Shown here: positions 33,408 through 42,700 of the stretch, piece by piece | Numbering within the stretch: position 1 is the stretch's first letter | Layout of the letters: every line of letters starts with the position of its first letter | From: Tenuifilum sp040752515 | Lineage (GTDB): Bacteria > Bacteroidota > Bacteroidia > Bacteroidales > Tenuifilaceae | Length of the DNA: 64,000 nucleotides | Direction of reading: 5' to 3' | NCBI GenBank assembly: GCA_040752515.1 | Contig: JBFMGQ010000005.1 | Location: 60,853 to 124,852, forward strand | Notes under the pieces: model-generated | The model's input: the letters and a program-made list of their open reading frames with translations, nothing else | Database searches by the model: none | What the model was told of the DNA's origin: nothing | Program-made: the position numbers and the translations under genes

Positions 33408-34451
33408 ATGAGAATGGAAACCATTGTAATCAAGGGAAAATATGGCAGTTCAACCATCTTGGTTGATGAACAAATTGAGGGGGTCGCCAAATATCTTCCC
33501 AACAAACCCTTGTACATCATCACGGATAAAAACGTTGAACGGCATCACTCTAAAAGGTTTCCCAAAGCCCCACTATATGCAGTTAATCCCGGCGAAGCAT
33601 CGAAACAGCTGGGATATATCGAAAACATCTACCGATGGCTGCTTGAAAAGAATGCCGATCGAAATAGTTTTATACTTGGAATTGGGGGAGGAGTGGTTTG
33701 CGACATCGCAGGGTTTGTTGCTTCAACCTACATGCGTGGGGTAGAATTTGGGTTTGTGTCAACAAGCTTACTCTCGCAGGTTGATGCAAGTGTTGGCGGG
33801 AAAAACGGCGTAGACCTTGATGGCTATAAAAATATTATCGGCACATTTAACCAACCCCGATTTGTGCTTTGCGATACCTACTTACTGCAAACCTTACCTA
33901 ATGAAGAACTGGTGAACGGTTTTGCCGAAATGGTAAAACACGCCCTGATTTCGGATATCAAACTTTTTGAACAGCTGGAGATGGATTGTAATGACTTGCT
34001 TAACCTTAATCACCCTGTAATAACAAGGCATGTAACTGAATCCATCAAGGTAAAAGCAGCCATTGTTAGTGCCGATGAACGCGAAAGCGGCATTAGAAAA
34101 CTACTAAATTTGGGTCATACGTGGGGGCATGCAGTTGAAACCTTAACAGGCATAGCGCATGGCAAAGCGGTAAGTGTTGGAATTGATTTTGCTTGTCGAT
34201 TATCGTTGGATAAAGGATTGATAGACCATAGAGAATACCTTAGAATAGTAAATATACTTCAGTTGTTCGGGTTACCAACCTGCCTTAGGGTTAACCCTAC
34301 TGAAGTTTTTGACATTCTGCTTAAGGATAAGAAACGGAATAGCAACAATATCGATTTTATTCTACTCCAAGGAATTGGAAAACCCAAAATTGAAGCCTTG
34401 GCACTACAAGAAATCCAAAACTTCATTAAAAAAAATCAACTCATACAATGA
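33408..34451 (+). CDS. aroB: 3-dehydroquinate synthase
   Basis: This protein has 347 residues from the ATG at 33408 (a second ATG is at 33414; the frame opens earlier at a TTG inside the end of aroG). Landmarks are LGIGGGVVCDIAGFVASTYMRG, VDASVGGKNGVDL, KNIIGTFNQP and the zinc His in LNLGHTWGHAVE. It cyclises DAHP to 3-dehydroquinate, using NAD and a divalent metal. It overlaps aroD by 4 bp (ATGA), indicating coupled translation. Confidence 0.96.
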   Translation: MRMETIVIKGKYGSSTILVDEQIEGVAKYLPNKPLYIITDKNVERHHSKRFPKAPLYAVNPGEASKQLGYIENIYRWLLEKNADRNSFILGIGGGVVCDIAGFVASTYMRGVEFGFVSTSLLSQVDASVGGKNGVDLDGYKNIIGTFNQPRFVLCDTYLLQTLPNEELVNGFAEMVKHALISDIKLFEQLEMDCNDLLNLNHPVITRHVTESIKVKAAIVSADERESGIRKLLNLGHTWGHAVETLTGIAHGKAVSVGIDFACRLSLDKGLIDHREYLRIVNILQLFGLPTCLRVNPTEVFDILLKDKKRNSNNIDFILLQGIGKPKIEALALQEIQNFIKKNQLIQ

Positions 34452-35101
34452 ATGCAATACGACCTGATATCTGTGTGAGCATAGGGAATATTAGTTTTGA
34501 TGAGATTGCCTCCCTTCTTCCTACCCTAAGATTAGCCGAACTCAGAATAGATTTGCTTAACCTGAGCAAGGATGAGTTAAGGCAAATCATGGCCATGCAT
34601 AAAAATCTTATTGCAACCTACCGACCTAAGAGCAATGAATTTGAATTGATGCATAACTTACTGAATGAGGCTATTGAATGGGGTGCGGCATGGGTTGATA
34701 TTGATATTGAAACCCCTAACGAAATTATCAAGGAAATTAGCGCTAAGGCTAAATCGGTTAATTGCAAGGTGATAATTTCATACCACAACTATCATGCTAC
34801 ACCTTCCATATCGGCGCTGAGCGATATTGTTGCGAGGAGTCAGGCACACCATATTGCATTAACTAAAATTGCAAGCATGGCCAATAATCCTAACGATTGT
34901 GCCCGTATGCTTTCGCTTTACGATAATCATTCAAACATCCTTGCCTTTTGCATGGGACAAATCGGGACAATTACGCGTGTGGCGGCACCTTTTCTGGGTG
35001 CACCATTTACCTATGCCAGCTTACAAGAGAAACAAACTGCTCCGGGTCAACTGGACTATATCAGCCTAAATAATTTACTTAATACCATTAAACCTTTATA
35101 G
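34448..35101 (+). CDS. aroD: type I 3-dehydroquinate dehydratase
   Basis: This 217-residue protein is a Schiff-base (class I) dehydroquinase. Seen are the strand LAELRIDLL, IATYRP, VDIDIET, the His region VIISYHNYHATP and the imine-forming K140 in HIALTKIASM. GAPFTYAS precedes PGQLDYI at the end. It removes water from 3-dehydroquinate to give 3-dehydroshikimate. It starts in the aroB stop and ends 2 nt before aroE. The class I type is fused to AroE in plants and some bacteria; here they are adjacent separate genes. Confidence 0.94.
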   Translation: MNAIRPDICVSIGNISFDEIASLLPTLRLAELRIDLLNLSKDELRQIMAMHKNLIATYRPKSNEFELMHNLLNEAIEWGAAWVDIDIETPNEIIKEISAKAKSVNCKVIISYHNYHATPSISALSDIVARSQAHHIALTKIASMANNPNDCARMLSLYDNHSNILAFCMGQIGTITRVAAPFLGAPFTYASLQEKQTAPGQLDYISLNNLLNTIKPL

Positions 35102-35103
35102 GA

Positions 35104-36024
35104 ATGGAAACCTACGCTGTTTTTGGAAATCCTATATTGCATAGCAAAAGCCCGCAACTCTTTAACAGCGTTTTCGGATCAATGGATATCAACGCGAGGT
35201 ACACACGCATTCGCCCTATAAACGGAACCGACCTGGTAAATATCATTCTGAATCATAATATAATAGGTGCCAACGTAACCACACCGTTTAAAGAAGAAGT
35301 TCTGGGTTACCTACACAGCATTACCGATGATGCAAAAGAAATTCAGGGGGTTAACACTATAATCAACCGTAACGGTAAACTATTAGGTTACAATACCGAC
35401 CATATTGGAGCTGTTAACTCGCTGATTGGAGCAGGAATTACGCTGGGAAAAAGTAAGGTTTTAGTATTGGGGGCAGGGGCGGCCGCAGCCGCCGCAACCT
35501 ATGGGCTTAGGAAAGCCGGAGCAGAAGTATTCATAGCAAACCGAACCGCTCATAAGGCTGTAGAAATAGGTAATAGACTGAATGTGAACTACATCGATTT
35601 TGCCGATGTTACAAAAAATGTTTGCGAATTCGATATTGTTGTTTCGGCATTACTTCCTAACGCCAATCCCTTTGAGGATCTACCTGTTCCCAAAAAAATT
35701 ATCCTGCTCGATGCCAATTACCGCCCATCGAGCTTAAGCAATCATTTCAAGAATTATGGTTGCAGGGTAATTTCGGGTAAGCAATGGCTAATACACCAGG
35801 CAATTGCATCGTTTAAGATATTTAGAGGCGATATACCTAAAATCGATATCATGACCGCAGCTGTGGAAAATGAACTGGAAAGGAATGCGCTTAAAACCGA
35901 ATGGCTGCAAAGAGTTGGAGAGAGCAACCCTCTTGGAAATTACGATATATTGATATCGGCAAGCAATGAGAATGAGTACAAGCAATATTTAAATGAAGAG
36001 ATTGGTAAGGCCTTCGGCGATTAA
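35104..36024 (+). CDS. aroE: shikimate dehydrogenase with C-terminal extension
   Basis: This is 306 residues where AroE proteins usually have 245-290. The substrate half has VFGNPILHSKSPQLFNSVF (Ser-x-Ser), GANVTTPFKEEV (catalytic Lys) and GVNTI. The NADP half has VLVLGAGAAAAAATYGL and FIANRT, ending with GKQWLIHQAIASFKIF. About 55 extra residues follow (from PKIDIMTAA on), charged and unlike other AroE proteins I know. Their last 10 codons overlap the start of aroA by 32 bp. It reduces 3-dehydroshikimate to shikimate. Confidence 0.93.
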   Translation: METYAVFGNPILHSKSPQLFNSVFGSMDINARYTRIRPINGTDLVNIILNHNIIGANVTTPFKEEVLGYLHSITDDAKEIQGVNTIINRNGKLLGYNTDHIGAVNSLIGAGITLGKSKVLVLGAGAAAAAATYGLRKAGAEVFIANRTAHKAVEIGNRLNVNYIDFADVTKNVCEFDIVVSALLPNANPFEDLPVPKKIILLDANYRPSSLSNHFKNYGCRVISGKQWLIHQAIASFKIFRGDIPKIDIMTAAVENELERNALKTEWLQRVGESNPLGNYDILISASNENEYKQYLNEEIGKAFGD

Positions 36025-37237
36025 AGGTGCCGTTCAAGCACCGGCATCGAAAAGTATTGCCCAGCGGGCAATTGCCTTGGCTTGCTTAGCCAACGGACAG
36101 TCAATTATATACAATACGGGCAATAGCAACGATTGCCTTGCTGCAATTGACATCTGCAAGAAATTAGGCGCTCAAATAACCGGGAACGGAAGTATGTTAA
36201 CCATTAACGGGAAACTGGTAAATCCAAAGGAGGCGTTGCACTGTGGCGAATCGGGGCTAAGTATTCGGATGTTCTCGGCCATAGCTTCGATATTCGATAC
36301 ACCTGTAACCCTTACAGGAAGCGGTTCTTTAGCGGATCGCCCGATGAGCATGGTAACCAATGGCCTTATGCAGGTTGGAGTTAAATGCACAACAAACAAG
36401 GGGAAATTGCCCATAACAGTTCAGGGCCCCATTCAGGGAGGAATCGTAAAAGTTGATGGTTCAGTAAGCTCACAAGCCATCACTGGGTTACTTATGGCTT
36501 CGCCCTATGCCAAAACCGATGTTACCATTGAGGTTGAAAACTTGAGTAGCAGACCCTACATCGACCTTACCATTCAAATTATGCGGGATTTTGGTGTTCA
36601 GGTTGAAATACTGCCAAACGATACCTACCGTATCGCTGCACATCAAAGCTACAAGGCATGTGAGTATAATGTGGAAGGCGATTGGAGCGGGGCAGCCTTC
36701 ATGCTTGTTGCTGGGGCCATAGCTGGCGAGGTAGAGGTTATCAATCTAAACCCAAAATCGTTACAGGCCGACAGATTGATACTTGAGGCACTAATGAGTG
36801 CGGGTGCTTCTCTTTCAGTTCAAGAGAACCGAATAGCAGTAAGGAAAGCCAGCCTGAAGCCCTTCGATTTCGATGCCCGCAATTGCCCCGACCTATTCCC
36901 ACCACTAGTTGCACTTGCTGCATGCTGCAATGGGCAGTCACGTATTCTTGGGGTTAACCGCCTACACGGAAAAGAATCGGACAGGGCACTCACCCTTCAG
37001 CAAGAATTTGGCAAGCTGGGTGTTACAATAGACCTTATTGGCGATTTGATGGTAGTAAACGGAGCGAGTATCAACCCAGCAACCACCCTATCGCACGGCG
37101 ACCACCGAATTGCAATGGCATGCGCCATTGCAGCCCTTGCGGCAAAAGGCCCTGTTGAAATTGATGGCTCGGAAGCGGTTAGCAAATCGTATCCCAATTT
37201 TTTTGACGACCTTTACAAAATTCAAGTAGATAATTAA
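35993..37237 (+). CDS. aroA: 3-phosphoshikimate 1-carboxyvinyltransferase (EPSP synthase)
   Basis: This 414-residue protein has the two-domain inverse barrel. Landmarks are APASKSIAQRAIALA (shikimate-3-P binding), ECGESG-like HCGESGLSIRM, TGSGSLADRPM, SSQAITGLLMASP, NVEGDWSGAAFMLV, GKESDRALTLQQEF and HGDHRIAMACAIA. The ADRPM segment is consistent with a class I-like enzyme with Gly-Ser before Leu. It adds enolpyruvate from PEP to shikimate-3-P. The ATG lies inside the aroE 3' end, so the two are translationally coupled. aroC follows 10 nt later. Confidence 0.95.
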   Translation: MKRLVRPSAIKGAVQAPASKSIAQRAIALACLANGQSIIYNTGNSNDCLAAIDICKKLGAQITGNGSMLTINGKLVNPKEALHCGESGLSIRMFSAIASIFDTPVTLTGSGSLADRPMSMVTNGLMQVGVKCTTNKGKLPITVQGPIQGGIVKVDGSVSSQAITGLLMASPYAKTDVTIEVENLSSRPYIDLTIQIMRDFGVQVEILPNDTYRIAAHQSYKACEYNVEGDWSGAAFMLVAGAIAGEVEVINLNPKSLQADRLILEALMSAGASLSVQENRIAVRKASLKPFDFDARNCPDLFPPLVALAACCNGQSRILGVNRLHGKESDRALTLQQEFGKLGVTIDLIGDLMVVNGASINPATTLSHGDHRIAMACAIAALAAKGPVEIDGSEAVSKSYPNFFDDLYKIQVDN

Positions 37238-37247
37238 GTGTAGCTAT

Positions 37248-38234
37248 ATGAATACCTTTGGACGAATAATACGCATCAGCGTTTTTGGCGAATCGCATGG
37301 ACCAATGGTTGGAGTAACAATCGACGGGCTACCACACGGTATAAAGCTAAGTGTTGATGACTTTACAGCCGACATAGCCCGGAGGCAGCCAGGAGAAAAA
37401 GGGACAACACCCCGAATTGAAAGTGATATGCCCGAAATTGTGTCGGGCTGGTTCAACGGTTGCACAACCGGCGCTCCGCTTACAATAATTTTCAGAAACG
37501 CAAATACCAAATCGTCCGATTACGATAAGCTAAAGGATATTCCCCGCCCTGGTCATTCCGACTTTGTGGCCTACCATAAGTTTGGTGGTTACAACGATTA
37601 CCGGGGAGGCGGGCATTTCTCAGGCCGACTAACCCTTGCCCTGGTTGCCGCAGGTGTAGTGGCCAAAAAGATAATTCCAGAAGTTAGCATTACTACAAAA
37701 CTGATTGAAGCAGGAGGTAAAACTAATATTGACGAGGCCATTGAGGACGCACAAAAACATAACGATTCCATAGGAGGAATTGTTGAATGCACTGCTACTG
37801 GAATACCAGTAGGGCTTGGAGAACCATTTTTCGATTCTGTTGAATCGGTTATAAGCCATTTAGCCTTTTCCATTCCAGCCGTAAAAGGCATTGAGTTTGG
37901 ATCAGGCTTTGCCGCGTCGCGCATGAAAGGCTCGGAACATAATGACCCGATAATTGATAGTAAAGGAACTACAGCTACTAACAATGCCGGAGGGGTGAAC
38001 GGTGGTATCACAAACGGAAACCCACTTGTGTTCCGAATTGCGGTTAAACCAACATCGAGCATTGCTAAACCGCAGCAAACCCTGAATATAAAATCCGAAA
38101 AAATTGAAACTCTAATGGTTGAAGGCAGACACGATACCTGCATTGCGCTAAGGGTTCCGGTTGTAGTAGAGGCCATTACAGCCATTGCTTTAGCCGATAT
38201 GCTATTAATTGAAAGGACAAGAAAAAACCGGTGA
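37248..38234 (+). CDS. aroC: chorismate synthase
   Basis: This 328-residue protein is slightly short for AroC (often 350-390) but complete. It has FGESHGPMVGVTIDGLP at the start, RRQPGEKGTTPRIESD, RPGHSDF, YRGGGHFSGRLT (FMN and EPSP site), GIEFGSGF, NNAGGVNGGITNG and the closing GRHDTCIALRVPVV. It eliminates phosphate from EPSP to form chorismate and needs reduced FMN. It is the last gene of the operon. Shikimate kinase (AroK), needed between AroE and AroA, is absent from the cluster. The stop lies inside the following hairpin. Confidence 0.96.
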   Translation: MNTFGRIIRISVFGESHGPMVGVTIDGLPHGIKLSVDDFTADIARRQPGEKGTTPRIESDMPEIVSGWFNGCTTGAPLTIIFRNANTKSSDYDKLKDIPRPGHSDFVAYHKFGGYNDYRGGGHFSGRLTLALVAAGVVAKKIIPEVSITTKLIEAGGKTNIDEAIEDAQKHNDSIGGIVECTATGIPVGLGEPFFDSVESVISHLAFSIPAVKGIEFGSGFAASRMKGSEHNDPIIDSKGTTATNNAGGVNGGITNGNPLVFRIAVKPTSSIAKPQQTLNIKSEKIETLMVEGRHDTCIALRVPVVVEAITAIALADMLLIERTRKNR

Positions 38235-38249
38235 TTATGCCACCGGTTT
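38222..38249 (-). terminator. shared terminator between aroC and the convergent dehydrogenase gene
   Basis: A 9-bp stem AAACCGGTG (38225-38233)/CACCGGTTT (38241-38249) with a 7-nt loop overlaps the aroC stop. On the minus strand it is followed by a run of six T, so it is a good terminator for the dehydrogenase gene. On the plus strand the T run is only three, so aroC termination would be weaker. Confidence 0.7.
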
Positions 38250-38263
38250 CAAATTCCTACCAT

Positions 38264-39484
38264 TCACTCTTTCCCTTCGAGGTAATCCTGAAGGTAAGCA
38301 TACCGGGGTGTTAACTTCCCATCTTTTAGGATAGTGGCTCGCTCTATCACACCTTCGCAATCGTCGCATAGCAGGTGCGGTAGCACCTTGTCGATGAGCA
38401 AACGGCCAAAAAACTCACTGGCATCGCGGGGTAATTCGCCCGGTAAGTTATCGATTGACATCACGGTAACGTTCATCCCGCATGAGAATGCGGGCTCTTC
38501 CTTTCCGGTAGCTGGATTAAAGTCGAAGAAAGGATCGGCAATGGTGGAGGCCTTTATGGTTGAGGGTATTGGACCGGGTATATCGCAGCTCACATCGGCA
38601 ATGATTGAGATTCTGAAATCGGGTTGTTTCATATCATCAACGGTGAAGAAGTGGGGTGAACGGAAATCCCAGTAGTGGCAAGCAATAAACACATCGGCAG
38701 TTTGTGCATAGGGTAAGAAAGTACTCTGGTGATCGGCTGGATTATTCACCCAGTAATCCCATTCAAAGGGTTTACCGTCATTGCGTTTGGCGTAATGCCA
38801 TGGGTCGAGGCGGGTGTAAACCGGATGATCGAATTCCTTGGTCAGGAACTCTTCGTGTGTAGCTTCAGCTATACCAGCTTGTCCAAGCACTTCTATGGCA
38901 CCACCTGCCACCCTACCACCACCGGTAATTACAAACTTCAACGGGGGTAACTTGATTTTTTTGAGAATGCCCTTTAGCTCATTATAGTCGTGCAACGTAT
39001 GAGCAGGAGGCAATTCTCCTAACTTGTGTTTAATGTAAATTGCCCTTAGGGCATTATACGATCCAACAACTCCTGCCCAGTGACCAAATGCAACTAAACG
39101 AACGCCATTCTTATCGGTAAGATACTCATAGTCAATAACCGTATTGCCATTAGCCGCAAAAGCCTGTATCAGTTTCTGATTGTGAGGCTGCTTTTTAGCC
39201 ACATGTGCAAATTCCATGTAAGTTTTACCCGGAATGATTGTTGGTATTTTGGTTTCCTTAACGCCAACGAGCAAGTCACAATCCGATAAATCGTCCTGGA
39301 GCTTTACCCCAAGGCGCAAGTATTCATCATCCTTATAGCACCTTAACTCGCTGGGTTGAACCACAACATCAACATTGTCGAATTTCTTAATCACCTCAAC
39401 AACCTGCTCGGGGGTTAAGGCTACGCGCCTATCGGGTGGCGTTTTGGTTTCCCTTAAAATTCCAATCTTATAATGTTTAGGCAT
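38264..39484 (-). CDS. saccharopine dehydrogenase (lysine-forming)-like / AlaDH-PNT family oxidoreductase
   Basis: This 406-residue protein has the alanine-dehydrogenase/transhydrogenase N-domain (IGILRETKTPPDRRVALTPEQ, LVGVKETKIPTIIPGKTY) and an NAD-binding domain (KFVITGGGRVAGGAIEVLG). FGHWAGVVGSYNALR and the DNLPGELPRDASEFFGR segment near the C-terminus resemble LYS1-type saccharopine dehydrogenase and the reductase half of animal AASS more than alanine dehydrogenase. It may form or split saccharopine, or act on another amino-acid-derived imine. It stands alone, convergent with aroC. Confidence 0.78.
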   Translation of the reverse strand: MPKHYKIGILRETKTPPDRRVALTPEQVVEVIKKFDNVDVVVQPSELRCYKDDEYLRLGVKLQDDLSDCDLLVGVKETKIPTIIPGKTYMEFAHVAKKQPHNQKLIQAFAANGNTVIDYEYLTDKNGVRLVAFGHWAGVVGSYNALRAIYIKHKLGELPPAHTLHDYNELKGILKKIKLPPLKFVITGGGRVAGGAIEVLGQAGIAEATHEEFLTKEFDHPVYTRLDPWHYAKRNDGKPFEWDYWVNNPADHQSTFLPYAQTADVFIACHYWDFRSPHFFTVDDMKQPDFRISIIADVSCDIPGPIPSTIKASTIADPFFDFNPATGKEEPAFSCGMNVTVMSIDNLPGELPRDASEFFGRLLIDKVLPHLLCDDCEGVIERATILKDGKLTPRYAYLQDYLEGKE

Positions 39485-39745
39485 ATGGCTTGGTTTTAAC
39501 TTTTTTTAGCAAAAATTGAATTTTGCGAAACTAATAAAACGATATCACATTTGAAAAAATTTTTAAATGGATGTTAAATAAAAGAATTATTGCTTACGAT
39601 TTATAACATATCGAGCAAAAAATATATCGAATTGTAATATTATACTCCAATAACAGATGTTTATTTCAAACGTTTTCAGGTTGTTAGCGTGTAAACACAT
39701 CGCTGTAAATTGTTGTAAAGCATGAAAAAAATCAGGTAATAGTAT

Positions 39746-39753
39746 TAACTTTG
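39746..39753 (+). promoter_or_regulatory. -7 box of nifJ
   Basis: TAACTTTG is an exact TAnnTTTG match. Transcription would begin near 39760, after the in-frame ATG at 39755, which decides the start at 39800. The rest of the gap 39485-39745 is AT-rich with no gene or hairpin that I can support. Confidence 0.55.
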
Positions 39754-39799
39754 CATGGGCTTAAAAATTATTACTAACCATCATAACAATCAAACTGAA

Positions 39800-42700
39800 A
39801 TGGGAAAAGAAAAAAAATTTATTACTTGTGATGGGAACTATGCTGCTGCGCACATAGCATATATGTTTAGTGAGGTTGCAGCTATTTACCCCATCACCCC
39901 ATCGTCCACCATGGCCGAGTATGTTGACGAGTGGTCGGCATTTGGTCGAAAGAACATATTTGGCGACACTGTAAAGGTGGTTGAAATGCAAAGCGAGGCC
40001 GGAGCTGCAGGAGCAGTGCACGGCTCATTGCAATCAGGTGCATTAACATCAACCTTCACTGCATCGCAAGGGTTGTTGCTGATGATCCCCAACATGTATA
40101 AGATTTCGGGAGAGTTACTCCCGGGTGTATTCCACGTTTCGGCTCGTAGTATTGCAGCGCAAGCGCTATCGATCTTTGGCGATCACAGCGACGTGATGAG
40201 TACCCGCCAGTGCGGATTTGCCATGCTGGCAACTGGTGGAGTGCAGGAAGTAATGGACCTTGCTGGTGTGGCTCACCTTGCAGCTATCAAAACCCGAGTT
40301 CCTTTCCTTCACTTCTTCGACGGTTTCAGAACATCACACGAAATCCAGAAGATTGAAGTTTTGGAGAACAACGACCTTGCCCCGCTCATTGACCAGAAGG
40401 CATTACAGGCTTTCCGCGACAGAGCCCTTAACCCTGAGCACCCGGTAACCAGGGGAACAGCTCAAAACCCCGATATTTACTTCCAGGCCCGTGAGGCTGC
40501 CAATAAGTTTTACGATGCTGTTCCCGATGTGGTGGAAGCATACATGCAGGAGATTAGCAAGCTAACCGGCCGCGAGTATCACCCATTCAACTACTACGGC
40601 GATCCCAATGCCGAAAACATTGTTATTGCAATGGGTTCGGTTACCGATACTCTGAAAGAAACAGTTGATTACCTGATGTCGAAGGGCGAAAAAGTAGGCG
40701 TGCTGATTGTTCACCTTTACCGTCCGTTCTCGGCAAAATACTTCTTCAAGGTTCTGCCCAAAAGCGTTAAGCGCATTGCCGTGCTCGACCGCACCAAGGA
40801 ACCCGGCGCAAACGGCGACCCACTATACCTAGATGTTAAGGATCTATTCTACGGAATGGAAAAGGCTCCTCTCATTGTTGGCGGACGCTACGGTTTGAGC
40901 TCCAAGGATACAACCCCTGCTCAAATGATTGCCGTGTTCGAGAACCTAAAGATGAAGGAGCCCAAGAACCAGTTCACCGTTGGTATTGTTGACGATGTTA
41001 CCTTTAAATCGTTACCCGTTGGCGAGGAAATCAACCTTTCGCCAAAGGGAACTTTCCAGGCTAAATTCTACGGCTTAGGTTCCGATGGTACAGTTGGTGC
41101 AAATAAGAACTCCATCAAAATTATTGGTGACAATACCAACAAGTACTGTCAGGCATATTTTGCTTACGACTCAAAGAAATCGGGCGGTATAACTGTATCG
41201 CACTTACGTTTTGGCGATCAGCCCATTCGCTCACCCTACCTTGTAAATACACCCGATTTTGTGGCTTGCCACGTTCAGGCATATTTGGGCAAATACGACA
41301 TGCTCAAAGGGTTACAAAAAGGCGGAACATTCCTGCTCAACACCATTTGGAGCATCGATGAGGTTAAAGCAAAATTACCCAACTCGGTAAAACGCTACCT
41401 TGCCCAGAATAACATCAATTTTTATATAATCAATGCTACTCAAATTGCAGAGGAAATTGGTTTGGGCAACCGCACCAATACCATCATGCAAAGCGCATTC
41501 TTCAAGATTGCCAATGTTATTCCATACGAGCTGGCAGTTAAGGAGATGAAAAAGGCCATTGAAAAATCCTATGGCCGCAAAGGCGAAGAAGTACTCAAGA
41601 TGAACTATGCTGCCGTTGATCGTGGTGGTGATGTAATTAAGATTCAGGTACCCTCAGAGTGGGCTAACCTTGAACCCGAAAAACAGCAGGAAATTCCAGG
41701 CGCACCGGAGTTTATCAATAAAGTCGTATTGCCCATTAACCTACAAAAAGGCGACGAATTACCCGTAAGCGCATTCATCGACCGTGAGGATGGCACATTC
41801 CCCGCCGGTACCACCAAGTACGAAAAACGTGGTATTGCAGTAAATGTTCCCGAGTGGATTCCTGAAAACTGTATCCAGTGTAACCAGTGTTCCTATGTAT
41901 GTCCTCACGCTGCCATTCGCCCGTTCATACTAACCGACGAAGAGCTCAAGAATGCTCCCGAAGGTACCAAAACCGTTCGTGGCAATGGGGGTATCAAGGA
42001 TTACAATTTCCGCATTCAGGTAAGCGTACTAGACTGTACCGGTTGCGGTAACTGTGCCGATGTTTGCCCTGCCAAGACCAAAGCCCTTGTAATGAAACCC
42101 ATCGAAACCCAAATGGCCGAAGCTGAACGCTTCGATTACATGCACGAAAAGGTTGGATACAAGGATGTTCTTGGTAAAGAAAAATCGGTTAAGAATAGCC
42201 AGTTTGCTCAGCCCTTATTCGAGTTCAGCGGTGCTTGCGCCGGCTGCGGCGAAACCCCATACATCAAGGCTATCACCCAGCTATACGGCGATAGAATGAT
42301 TGTAGCTAACGCTACCGGCTGCTCGTCAATCTATGGCGGTTCAGCTCCTTCAACCCCATACACCGCCAATAAGGATGGCAAAGGGGTTGCCTGGGCTAAC
42401 TCGCTATTTGAAGACAATGCCGAGTACGGCTTTGGTATTGCTACCGGCGTAGCTAAAATGCGTGAACGCATTGCTCTTAAAATCCAGGATGCTATTAATA
42501 ATGGTAACTTTGCTAGCGAAACCAAGGAAGCTATGAAGGAATGGCTTGCCGGTAAAGATAATGCTGAGCTATCGCGTGCTGCATCGGCTAAACTCATTGC
42601 TGCTCTTGAAAAAGAGAACAACCCTGTTGCCAAAGAACTCCTCGATCTCAAGCAATACTTTGAGAAGAAATCGGTTTGGATCTTTGGTGGCGACGGTTGG

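Noticed and set aside
37598..38185. 195-codon open frame antisense to aroC
   Set aside because: It lies entirely inside the well-supported aroC gene, with low-complexity Pro/Ser/Thr composition and no family resemblance; it is a mirror frame.
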